Part shown: positions 46,403-54,405 of the stretch, one piece after another
Position numbering within the stretch: position 1 is the first letter of the stretch
How the letters are laid out: each line of letters begins with the position of its first letter
Source: Mesorhizobium amorphae CCNWGS0123
Lineage (GTDB): Bacteria; Pseudomonadota; Alphaproteobacteria; Rhizobiales; Rhizobiaceae
Assembly (NCBI RefSeq): GCF_001686985.1
Contig: NZ_CP015322.1
Coordinates: 434,001-498,000 of the forward strand
Reading direction: 5' to 3'
Length of the DNA: 64,000 bases
Position numbers and translations under genes: made by a program
Notes under the pieces: model-generated
Told to the model about the DNA's origin: nothing
Database searches by the model: none
What the model saw: only the letters and a program-made list of their open reading frames with translations

Positions 46403-46711
46403 GGTGTGTCCTTGTTTTACAAAGGGAGTTTGCCGATCGGAGGATGCGCTGGGCATGCGCATCAGGCGTTGGCCGCGATGTCGATCCAGCCCTTGGCGTC
46501 GGCGTGGTCCTGCGGCAAACCGCTCGCCATTCGGCGGTTGCAGGCGCGCGCGGAGCGGTTGAACTGCTTCGACCGGTGAGGACCTTTTCGTCATCGCCGA
46601 AGATGACATCTTCGATCGCAGGCAGTGCGGCGCGGTACGCAGCCGGGGCCTTTAGCCTGGACGTCCTCGGCTTTGATGAGCCGCAGCCCTGGCTTGGCGA
46701 AAAGTCGACAA
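46403..46711. other. Spacer with gene remnant
   Basis: Minus-strand pieces such as LRLIKAEDVQA and APAAYRAALPAIEDVIFGDD look like a decayed coding region of unknown family between the double SDR and the monooxygenase. No full frame remains. Confidence 0.45.
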
Positions 46712-48313
46712 TCAACGCGCGGCCTCCGCTAAATACTCGCTATCGAGTTCGCTGGCGTTTCCCGCATCGCCGAACGAGGTCCAGCCGCCGTCCACGTAGA
46801 GGATGGAGCCGTTGACGTATGAGGCGTCAGACGAAGCCAGGAAGAACGCCGCGTCAGCGACGTCTTGCGGCTTTCCCATCCTGCCCATCGGGATGCGTCG
46901 TCTGATCGCTCTCGCGTCGATGCGGCCGACCTTCGCCAACTGAGCAACCCCGGCCGTGCGGATGTAGCCAGGCGCGACGGTTGCAGTCCGAATGCCGACC
47001 GGCCCGAGTTCGGCCGCCATGCATCGGGTCAGAATGTCCAACCCCGCCTTCGAGGCGCCGTAGGCATGGTGCGACGCCACTGGCAGAAAGCTGTTGATCG
47101 ATCCAAGGTTGAGGATCACGCCGCCAGGGCACATCGCCTTGATTGCCTCGCGCATACAGGTGAAGGCGCCGATTAGATTGACGTCAAGGACGTGTTCGAT
47201 CTGTTGCGGTATCTGTTGGGTTCCCGACAACGAGGTGTCGGTGACCGCAGCACCGTTGACGAGGACATCGATGCGCCCGAAGCGTCCTCGCACCTCCTCG
47301 AACAGCGCCACCACCTCGCTCTCCACGGTCACGTCCACGGATTTGGCCGGGTTCTCGCCGTCGAGCGCTGCAGCGAGCTCTGCCGCTGCGGCGCCATCTT
47401 TATTAGCAATCACAACGGTATCGCCGTTCGCGGCAAAGCGGCGAACGACGGCCGCCCCTATGCCGTTGGCGCCACCCGTGACCAGCACGATCCGCGCGTC
47501 GGTGCGTTCGGCCGGACGGCAGAGTTCGGCCAGGGGCGTCCCATCCACCGGCGGGTGCGCGTCCCCCGGCTGGTTGAATTGCACCCAGCCGCCGTCGACC
47601 GCCAGCACGGATCCGGTGATGTAGCGCGCCTGCGGGCTGGTTAGAAAACGCACCGCGAGGGCGATCTCGTCCGGGCGCGCCAAGCGCCCCATCGGCACCC
47701 GGCGCCGCACTGCCGCCAGGTCCATCTTGCCCACGCGTTCCAGTTTTGCCAACATCGGCGTGCGCACGTAGCCCGGCGCTACCGCCGTCACGCGAATGTC
47801 GCGAGAAGCCCACTCGCATGCAAGCGACTTGGTCAACGAGATCAGCCCCGCTTTCGAGGCTGCGTAAGCGTTGCGCTTGGGATTGGCGACCAAGCCCGAC
47901 ATCGAAGCGACGTTGACGATGGCGCCGCCCGGCCTCATGCGCCTCGCCGCTTCGCGGGCCATGACGAACGGTCCAATCAAGTTTACTGCCAGGCCGAGCC
48001 GGAAGGCGTCGACACCAGTGTCGGCCGTCGCAGCCATGGTGGGTCCCATCCCTGCGTTGTTGATAAGGACGCCGATCCGCGCGAACTGTGCTTCGATCCG
48101 GCCGTAAAGCGCGAGGATATCCTCCTCCCGCGAGACATCGCATTCGATGCCGAGATGCGGGTGGCCGAGACGACGGGCCAGTTCAACGACGCCGCTGCCA
48201 GGAAGGTCCACCGCAACAACAGTGTCTCCATCCCTGGCATGAATATCGACCAGGGCACGGCCGATCCCGCCCGCGGCGCCCGTAATGACGACAATGCGTC
48301 CTGCCTGTTTCAT
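46712..48313 (-). CDS. Fusion of two short-chain dehydrogenase/reductase domains
   Basis: A 533-residue protein with two complete SDR domains. Domain 1 (about 1-255): TGAAGGIG cofactor motif near residue 11 and active site YAASKAG. Domain 2 (about 270-520): TGGANGIG and YGASKAG. Both end in the typical VDGGW block. They could catalyse two steps, or form an internal dimer. GGAGAAA precedes the ATG. In NGR234 y4vI is, as I recall, a similar long SDR in the same order, so the fusion is old rather than an artefact. Confidence 0.9.
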   Translation of the reverse strand: MKQAGRIVVITGAAGGIGRALVDIHARDGDTVVAVDLPGSGVVELARRLGHPHLGIECDVSREEDILALYGRIEAQFARIGVLINNAGMGPTMAATADTGVDAFRLGLAVNLIGPFVMAREAARRMRPGGAIVNVASMSGLVANPKRNAYAASKAGLISLTKSLACEWASRDIRVTAVAPGYVRTPMLAKLERVGKMDLAAVRRRVPMGRLARPDEIALAVRFLTSPQARYITGSVLAVDGGWVQFNQPGDAHPPVDGTPLAELCRPAERTDARIVLVTGGANGIGAAVVRRFAANGDTVVIANKDGAAAAELAAALDGENPAKSVDVTVESEVVALFEEVRGRFGRIDVLVNGAAVTDTSLSGTQQIPQQIEHVLDVNLIGAFTCMREAIKAMCPGGVILNLGSINSFLPVASHHAYGASKAGLDILTRCMAAELGPVGIRTATVAPGYIRTAGVAQLAKVGRIDARAIRRRIPMGRMGKPQDVADAAFFLASSDASYVNGSILYVDGGWTSFGDAGNASELDSEYLAEAAR

Positions 48314-48631
48314 GAGAATTTCTCCGCGACGAACCCCAGCGATCTCAGCCCATCAACGTTGGGCGGCAAATGATGCGTCGCGGGTAAGCAGCACGTCCTG
48401 GTGACGGCCAGTTGCAGGCCCGGATAGACGACGTGCGTTCCGGCAGCGGTCCACTCCCGATTTGGCAGCCGAACCTGGTGAGGGACGAGGACAGGGCTGG
48501 CCTCGATGGGCGACGCTGCCGAGGTCCCGCACATCGATGACACGAGCGTCGGCGGCTGGCTCATGGTGTGGACAGATCGCTATCACGATCACGCCGTCGG
48601 GGGGCAGAAAGGCATGCTGTCGGACGTATCG
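48314..48631. other. Decayed coding remnant between SDR fusion and SnoaL gene
   Basis: Minus-strand frames carry protein-like pieces (VIVIAICPHHEPAADARVID; LPPNVDGLRSLGFVAEKFS) in two frames. This suggests a lost gene or gene end. The family is not recognised. Confidence 0.4.
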
Positions 48632-49267
48632 TCATCGGGCAGGCTTGCACAGGGATCGGTGTGGCCTTGCAAAATGGTCATAGTCTGTTGTTCCCCCCGC
48701 CGATGCGGCGTTCGAACCTTTGAAGGCATCATGGCGAGAAGGAATGCGACGCTTCCCGAGCCTGTAGACCGGATCATCCGGATGTGGTGCTCCAATCGGC
48801 TGTCGAGGGCCGAACCGTTCTGCCTCAAGGACCGCTGGTGGGATCTGCTCCTCAAGCCAATCGTAGACCACTGTCCGTTCGGCAATGCGCCACTCCCCTT
48901 CCCTCTTCTGAAACAGATCGCAGTAACGGCCGCAAAGGAGCGTCTGGCGCACTTCTCCGCTTTCGTCCGGTGCGCGTTGCAGCCCGGTAAAATAGCTCTC
49001 GACTGCCGCCTCTGCCGAGCCAATAAATTCGATCAGGATGTTCGTGATCTGATGGATGTTGCGCGGCCCGGTCTTGAAGACACCGAGCGCAAACTGGATG
49101 AAGCCCTCTGCGGAGCCGCAATAGGCCCCGTGATTGTCATGTGCATCGGGCCAGTACGCGCTCCGCAGCGCCGCCTCATCCGCGCGGTCTATCCCGCGGC
49201 AATACCGATAGAGGCAGTCGCGGATCGCCTCACGGTCGAGTAGTTCGGTAATTTTCGTCTGGCCCAT
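48632..49267 (-). CDS. SnoaL/NTF2-like protein with extended C-terminus
   Basis: A 211-residue protein. Residues 1-135 (LLDREAIRDCLYRYCRGIDR, SAYWPDAHDNHGAYCGSAEG, GRYCDLFQKREGEWRIAERT) form the SnoaL-like ring-hydroxylating/isomerase-type alpha-beta cone. The last 40 residues are polar and odd, and may come from a frameshift near 48720. No strong ribosome site is visible. It lies between the ferredoxin and SDR genes in the P450 cluster, in the position of y4vH. Confidence 0.75.
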   Translation of the reverse strand: MGQTKITELLDREAIRDCLYRYCRGIDRADEAALRSAYWPDAHDNHGAYCGSAEGFIQFALGVFKTGPRNIHQITNILIEFIGSAEAAVESYFTGLQRAPDESGEVRQTLLCGRYCDLFQKREGEWRIAERTVVYDWLEEQIPPAVLEAERFGPRQPIGAPHPDDPVYRLGKRRIPSRHDAFKGSNAASAGGTTDYDHFARPHRSLCKPAR

Positions 49268-49447
49268 CGGCTCTGTCGCTCATTCTGTGATTGGAAAAGG
49301 TGTTTCGCGAACCCCGCCCGGCTGTTTGCGCATCGTGGGGCTCACCTCTCGATGCCGGAGCTGCCGCCTGCACAGTTGGATGAGGACAGTGATGGGACAG
49401 AGGCCGCATGCCACCCTTTCTTCCGTGTGCGGCCACATGGTCCCCCT

Positions 49448-49693
49448 TCAAGCGCGGCAGGCTCTCGGTTGAATGACGTCCGATTCAACCCGAGCAGCCA
49501 GGGCACGGCCGAGTTCCAGCGCACGTTCGGGGCAGGATCGCGCGCCTCGCGATGCAAGCAGTTCCTGGCCTTCCGCAACTTCAATGTCACCGGGCAGGAT
49601 GTAACCCTCTTCATCAAGCTTGAAGATATCCGGCGCTTGCGCCGCGCATCGCGCGTGACCCTGGCATTTGGAATTTTGGACGATGATACGCAT
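49448..49693 (-). CDS. Ferredoxin of the P450 system ([3Fe-4S] type)
   Basis: An 81-residue protein starting MRIIVQNSKCQGHARCAAQA. Cysteines at C-x5-C and a later Cys-Pro (ARSCPERAL) fit the small ferredoxins that pass electrons to bacterial P450s. GGAGG precedes the ATG. It begins about 45 bases after the P450 stop, so the two form a pair. No ferredoxin reductase is encoded nearby. Confidence 0.9.
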   Translation of the reverse strand: MRIIVQNSKCQGHARCAAQAPDIFKLDEEGYILPGDIEVAEGQELLASRGARSCPERALELGRALAARVESDVIQPRACRA

Positions 49694-49739
49694 GCCGCTG
49701 CCTCCATTGTCTGTGCCCCCGGCTCGGGGCGGGGCTTGG

Positions 49740-50957
49740 TCAGGACCAGTCCAGGATCAGATTTTCGATCCCGAACACATGGCCGCCGCAGGTGATGGGT
49801 GCCGTACCCTTCTTGATCCGGAAGGCCGGTATGCGCGCCAGCCACTCCTCCAGGCCGATGATAATCTCCCGCCGGGCCAGGTGTGAGCCAAGGCAACGGT
49901 GGGGACCATAGCCAAAGGCGGCGTGGCGGTTGTCCTCTCGCGCCAGATCGATCGTGTTTGGGCAACCAAATTCCGCCGGGTCACGATTGGCAATCATCGT
50001 GGCGCAGGAAACATAGTCCCCCTTACGGATCGGCGCGCCTTCGAAGTCGATATCTTTTGTTGCAACGCGGATCAACTGAATGGGCGGATAGGCGCGCAGC
50101 AACTCTTCGGCTGCGAGCGCGATCCGGTCCGGTTCGCTGCGCAGCAGTTCCTGATCCTTGAGGTTGCGTGCGAGATAAGCCAGGTCAAAGCCTATCGCTG
50201 CTGCGACCGTGTCAAGTCCCGCGACGAACACAAGCACGCCGATGCCACGGATCTCCTCGTCGGTCAGCCGGCGGCCCTCGACCTGTGCCTGCACGATGAA
50301 GGTCATGAGATCGTCTACCGGCTCCTTGCGGCGATTGGTTGCAAGTTCATCGATGAAAGTCACAATCGTCCGGGCAGCCACAGGTCGTTTCACATCGTCG
50401 CCGTGGAGCAGGTCTTTCGCCCATCCAACAAATGTGTCGAGCCGGTGATCCGGCAACCCCAAAAAGCGAAGGAAGATGCTGACCGTGAAAGGAAAGGCAA
50501 ACTCCTTCATGACATCGCAACTTGTGCCCGATGCGGCGATACTATCGATCAGCGTGACCGCTCGCTCGCGGACAGCCGGCTCCAACACCCTCACCCGCTT
50601 TGGCGAAAGCAGCGGACTGAGCAGTGAGCGAAAGACGCCATGGGCCGGCGGATCCAGTTCAAGCGGGATCGTCGGCCAGGTTTCGCCTAGCACGGAGGAG
50701 AAGATGCTGCGATGGCTGGAAAAGGTTTCAGTGTCCTGCAGCACCTTGCGCTGGTCTGCGGCGCGGGTGATGACCCAGGTGCCCCGGCCATCTTGCGTGT
50801 TGTAGGGGGAATAAAAGATCGGCGGCCCGTCATGGGCGCAAGCGACAGCTGCATGCGGATCCCCGTTGGGCGTCGGTGACATGCCTGGTGACGTAAACAG
50901 GCTGAAGTCCCTCACCATTTCGGGCGGGACATGATCTGGAACCGGGTTCGTCGCCAT
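49740..50957 (-). CDS. Cytochrome P450 (CYP127-like by context)
   Basis: A 405-residue soluble P450. The I-helix motif is VFVAGLDTVAAA, the K-helix ExxR is in AEELLR, and the haem-binding loop is FGYGPHRCLGSHLARREI. AGGAG precedes the ATG. Neighbours (ferredoxin, SnoaL, double SDR, LLM monooxygenase) match the order y4vF-y4vJ around CYP127A1 of NGR234 as I recall it, but no search was run. The substrate is unknown; the set of partners suggests terpenoid, steroid or aromatic chemistry. Confidence 0.93.
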   Translation of the reverse strand: MATNPVPDHVPPEMVRDFSLFTSPGMSPTPNGDPHAAVACAHDGPPIFYSPYNTQDGRGTWVITRAADQRKVLQDTETFSSHRSIFSSVLGETWPTIPLELDPPAHGVFRSLLSPLLSPKRVRVLEPAVRERAVTLIDSIAASGTSCDVMKEFAFPFTVSIFLRFLGLPDHRLDTFVGWAKDLLHGDDVKRPVAARTIVTFIDELATNRRKEPVDDLMTFIVQAQVEGRRLTDEEIRGIGVLVFVAGLDTVAAAIGFDLAYLARNLKDQELLRSEPDRIALAAEELLRAYPPIQLIRVATKDIDFEGAPIRKGDYVSCATMIANRDPAEFGCPNTIDLAREDNRHAAFGYGPHRCLGSHLARREIIIGLEEWLARIPAFRIKKGTAPITCGGHVFGIENLILDWS

Positions 50958-50974
50958 TCGGTTTCTCCTGAACG

Positions 50975-51211
50975 TCAGGCGTGCTTGCGCTCGATTGAGA
51001 CTGCACGGCCGGTCATGAAGTCGATTGCCAATGTGTGGTAAAATTTCCGCTCAGGCGCGATGAGGTTCTGTTGCGCGGTGCAGCCGATCTGCGCACCGGC
51101 GCGGATGAGACCGGTCGCGAATTCAAGCGGCAAGGGCAACCACGTCGTCTTCAGGTCCTTGAGGGACCGCGCCGTTTTATACGCGCTAATTTTGAGAGGC
51201 TGGTCTATCAC
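50975..51211 (-). CDS. Small protein leading the P450 operon
   Basis: A 78-residue protein from GTG at 51211, with GGAG 7 bases upstream, starting MIDQPLKISAYKTARSLKDL. A longer frame runs to 51361 but would begin upstream of the predicted transcription start (about 51250), so the GTG start is more likely. It ends 17 bases before the P450 start. I recognise no family; the composition is mixed alpha with no membrane segment. Confidence 0.6.
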   Translation of the reverse strand: MIDQPLKISAYKTARSLKDLKTTWLPLPLEFATGLIRAGAQIGCTAQQNLIAPERKFYHTLAIDFMTGRAVSIERKHA

Positions 51212-51261
51212 CGCTGAACTCCGTGAGGCACTTCTGACGTGCCGTGTGACAAAAACATCGA

Positions 51262-51277
51262 AGCAAGTTGCGTGCCG
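51262..51277 (-). promoter_or_regulatory. Sigma-54 (-24/-12) promoter of the P450 operon
   Basis: Minus-strand CGGCACGCAACTTGCT matches TGGCACG-N4-TTGCW at all but the first base, with GG and GC 10 bases apart. Upstream there is no exact TGT-N10-ACA, only near matches such as CGTCCAGTTTCAGACA around 51364-51380. Confidence 0.85.
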
Positions 51278-51417
51278 GATTGGCGCACTGACGGCGCTGC
51301 ACGACTTCTGCGTACGAGCGGCCGGCGCCGTGCCACCCTTTTGGGGTCTGGCTTTCGACATTCTCGTCCAGTTTCAGACACGGCATGGGTTGCGGGTAGA
51401 CACCGCACGGAGGAGCA

Positions 51418-51708
51418 ATGAAAGGAACCTCAACCATGCAAACCCCGCGAGCCGACCAGATGAGCGGTGGGTGTGTAGCTGAAATATCATGCTTGCTGCG
51501 AGACTTCCTTGATCGAGATATGGAAGGCTCTCCTATTCGGTTGACGAATGGAGGGGCTAGGCTGTGCCAAACGATCAAATTCCTAAACGGGATCGCCGAA
51601 AAACGGCGTCTCCACTCTCAAGTGCGCAGCAGCCTATGGACCATGTTAGGTGACGCGGTTAGACACCACCAAAATGCCGATGGCCGCTCCCCTCTACCGC
51701 CACTCTAG
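51418..51708 (+). CDS. Small ORF divergent from the P450 operon
   Basis: A 96-residue frame starting MKGTSTMQTPRADQMSGGCV. It has a very good ribosome site, GGAGGAG, 3 bases before the ATG, or AAAGGAA before the second Met. No family is recognised, and there is no membrane segment. The support is the ribosome site and position only. Confidence 0.4.
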   Translation: MKGTSTMQTPRADQMSGGCVAEISCLLRDFLDRDMEGSPIRLTNGGARLCQTIKFLNGIAEKRRLHSQVRSSLWTMLGDAVRHHQNADGRSPLPPL

Positions 51709-52083
51709 CACAGCGTTTCTATCCCCCCAGGCGGGACAGCGCCCCGCGAGTGATTGGGTAGCAACCGCCACCAAGCCTCGTGAGTGAGTTGATCTATCTT
51801 GTCTGCGCGGTCATGCGTGCCCCGATCCCGTCCGGACGTTTGAAAATGTGCGGCTCAGTCGCCGTCCGGATTGAGCGGTGCGAAGTCCAGACGACAACCC
51901 AAAGGCCGGGTGCCTCCATGGCTCAATGCGCTCCCCCTCGATGGGGAGCAGTGTTTTCCAGTCCCGGCACAGGCAACAACGGCGCGACACCGTGGCGGTC
52001 AACGGAAGGCCACGCTCGGGTTCAGGTAACGTTGCGGACAGCGAAACGGCCGACGGCCTCGCCGAAGCGTTGCGTTTTAGGTC

Positions 52084-52553
52084 AGTGCTGTCATATGAGT
52101 CTCTGTATGGCCACGCTTGTGCCTGGAGACGCCATGGGGGTCGGCCGGGATCTTGGCGCTCCGAAAGCGAGGTCTTTTCAGTGGCCTGTCCCGGCTTTGG
52201 TACTTTTTACTACCAAGCGGCTTGATGCTCGCTGTTCCCTATGCCTGGAGCGGCGCGCCAATGCCGTCAGCGAACACCTTTGCAACTTTGCTAGCGCTCG
52301 GGATTCTCCCCTCGATCTGCGGATTCTACTGCACAATTCGCGCTGTTCAGCATATCGAGGCTTACAGACGCAAGTCATCGAATCGAGCGAGCTGTTCTTT
52401 TCCGCCCTCTTCGCAGCCGTTTTCTTCGGCGAATGGCTCACAGGTACAGGAATGCTTGCGGCATTGGCCACCATTGTCGGTGCGTTGATCACATCCATGC
52501 CTGAGCGCCGTGTCATCTCCATGCAAGTTCGCCCAATTGCCGAAAGGGAGTAG
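52084..52553 (+). pseudogene. EamA/DMT-family transporter, frameshifted 3' half
   Basis: One frame reads FATLLALGILPSICGFYCTI and RAVQHIEAYR; the next frame continues with SSELFFSALFAAVFFGEWLT and AALATIVGALITSM. These are the last membrane helices of a drug/metabolite exporter. The N-terminal half is not recognisable. Confidence 0.75.
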
Positions 52554-52645
52554 GGAACCGTCCTTGTGGCAGGCTCCACGCAAAGCGAATAATGATCTAC
52601 GCCATCGAATTGCGAACCTCCTGGATAGGGCCTGCGGAAACGCGC

Positions 52646-53554
52646 TCATCCTGATTCCAACCGTTTGGCTGGCGATTCCCCCGCCCCTGCCCGCTGTCGG
52701 GTCGGTTTCCAAAATACATCGAGCTCCGCAAGCTGGCGCTCAGTGTCTTTCACGACCTCATCGACATTCATCCCGGATTTGACAGCGATCAACGCTGCCA
52801 GGATCTCGCTTGCGGCCACAGCCGGTGCGATACTTTTGAAGAAGGATTGAGAGCTGCTGGTTACAATAACGCTTTCCTTGGCCGTACTGGCGAGCGGGGA
52901 TACCCTGCTGTCGGTGATGGCAACGACAGCTATGCCTTGGCGCGCTGCATGCCTCACCGTTTCGATGGTTGCACGACAGTAGGGCTCAATCCCTACCGCC
53001 AGCACTGCGTCGCCTTTGCCAGCCCCTCGCAAGGCATCAATACCGAGACCCCCGGCCGCATCGAGAACGACCGCCTGCCGGCCGAGCTGTGACAGCGTGT
53101 AGGCAAAATGCAGCGCCACCGGATGCTCTGCGCGCAGCCCAAGGCTGAACAGGTTTCGGCTCGCGGCAAGGACACTCGCAGCAGCCATCAGCTGCATCGC
53201 GTTCCCGCCTTCCCCGAGCCTTGCGATTTGCGCTGTCAGCGTGTCCGCGACCTCTCCGACCGTCGAGCAACCGCCATCGCCTTCTTCCCGACGCCCCGGC
53301 AGCGCCGGTTCGGCAGACGTGCGGATCGCCTTTGCATAAAGGCTGCGCATGTCCTCGTAGCCGTCCAGGCCGACCCATCGCGCCAGCCTCATCATGGTCG
53401 TGTGGGACACACCCGCCAAATGCGCCTGCTCGCGCATCGACATCAACGCAACGTCCTGCGGATGATCCAACACAAATCGGGCAGCCAGCTGGAGCTGCCG
53501 CGGCATCCTTTCGAACCGGTCGACCAAAACGCCGGCCAAAGGGCCCTTTTCCAT
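52646..53554 (-). CDS. MurR/RpiR-family transcriptional regulator
   Basis: A 302-residue protein: N-terminal HTH (REQAHLAGVSHTTMMRLARW) and C-terminal SIS sugar-phosphate binding domain (NLFSLGLRAEHPVALHFAYT, VVAITDSRVSPLASTAKESV). ATG at 53554 has GGAG 5 bases upstream; longer starts are possible. The family senses phosphosugars. It stands alone between the EamA relic and the T3SS operon, so its targets are unknown. Confidence 0.85.
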   Translation of the reverse strand: MEKGPLAGVLVDRFERMPRQLQLAARFVLDHPQDVALMSMREQAHLAGVSHTTMMRLARWVGLDGYEDMRSLYAKAIRTSAEPALPGRREEGDGGCSTVGEVADTLTAQIARLGEGGNAMQLMAAASVLAASRNLFSLGLRAEHPVALHFAYTLSQLGRQAVVLDAAGGLGIDALRGAGKGDAVLAVGIEPYCRATIETVRHAARQGIAVVAITDSRVSPLASTAKESVIVTSSSQSFFKSIAPAVAASEILAALIAVKSGMNVDEVVKDTERQLAELDVFWKPTRQRAGAGESPAKRLESG

Positions 53555-53821
53555 ACCGCTCCACCGCGTTCGCCCGGCCGAAAGATCCTTCGATGTCGTG
53601 GAAGGAACACTCGATGTTAGTCTCAAATGAACTTTCATCCTGAACGCACCACCCTGATGCCGAGCTACCCAACCCATTTGGGAGAGCAATTTGCATTCCT
53701 TTCGACGAAGCTTGTTCGCACTGAGTTCGGTGTCGTGAGGCACTGCGGGGCGACAGGGGCTGATGACAAGCTGCTGCGAAGTTGTTAGTCGTGTGCGGTA
53801 CGGTTCCGAGCCAATGCCAAG

Positions 53822-54370
53822 CTATAGCGTTCGGGCTGACGCACTCGGTTCGACCGTCCCGTCAAGTGCGAGCGACAGGTTGAGATTGTTACGCAACATC
53901 TGATTTCCTGGTTCTGTTTTGAGGGCTTGCCGGTATAGTGCTTGTGCCGCGTCGTGCCGGCCCTCAAGATCGAAGACAACTCCCTTCGCGTTCAATGCGC
54001 GCAAATTATTTGGTGCCGCAAGCAGGACGTTGTCGAGTATCTGAAGCGCCTCACTCTCGCGTTTCTGCGCCACCAGGGCCTTCGTAAGACGGATCGCCGC
54101 ATCGACATTGCCCGGTTGCTGCTTCAGCTCATCCTGCAAAGCTCGCTCGTCAGTATCTGGACCAACAGCGCGTGCAATGCGCTCGCGCATAGCCGGATCG
54201 ATATCCTTGGCGCCGAGCAAATCCGGCGGCGCCGCCTCCTTCACTGACAGACCTGACTTATTCCAGCTTGAGCAAGCGCTGAGAGGCACTATGGTGAGTA
54301 TAGCGAAGACAATCGAGGCCAGACGAAATGACCGCGGCCGTATTGCGTGCAAATTTTGGTATGACTTCAT
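53822..54370 (-). CDS. TPR lipoprotein of the T3SS operon (y4yS-like)
   Basis: A 182-residue protein. Its N-terminal signal ends in a lipobox-like LSACSSW, so it is probably a lipoprotein. TPR-like repeats follow (AAIRLTKALVAQKRESEALQ, ALNAKGVVFDLEGRHDAAQA). AGGTGAG precedes ATG at 54370. It is the last gene of the nopC-rhcV operon, the place of y4yS in NGR234, and could act as a pilotin or assembly factor. A fragment of its C-terminal coding region is repeated near 61.88 kb. Confidence 0.78.
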   Translation of the reverse strand: MKSYQNLHAIRPRSFRLASIVFAILTIVPLSACSSWNKSGLSVKEAAPPDLLGAKDIDPAMRERIARAVGPDTDERALQDELKQQPGNVDAAIRLTKALVAQKRESEALQILDNVLLAAPNNLRALNAKGVVFDLEGRHDAAQALYRQALKTEPGNQMLRNNLNLSLALDGTVEPSASARTL

Positions 54371-54405
54371 GCTGTTCTCACCTGTGATCGCGTCCTTTGT
54401 TCTTG

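Larger units (their letters stand above)
51278..52645. other. Control region of the P450 operon plus decayed DNA
   Basis: It contains a possible small rightward ORF and an EamA transporter relic (both listed) and no other supported gene. Confidence 0.5.
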
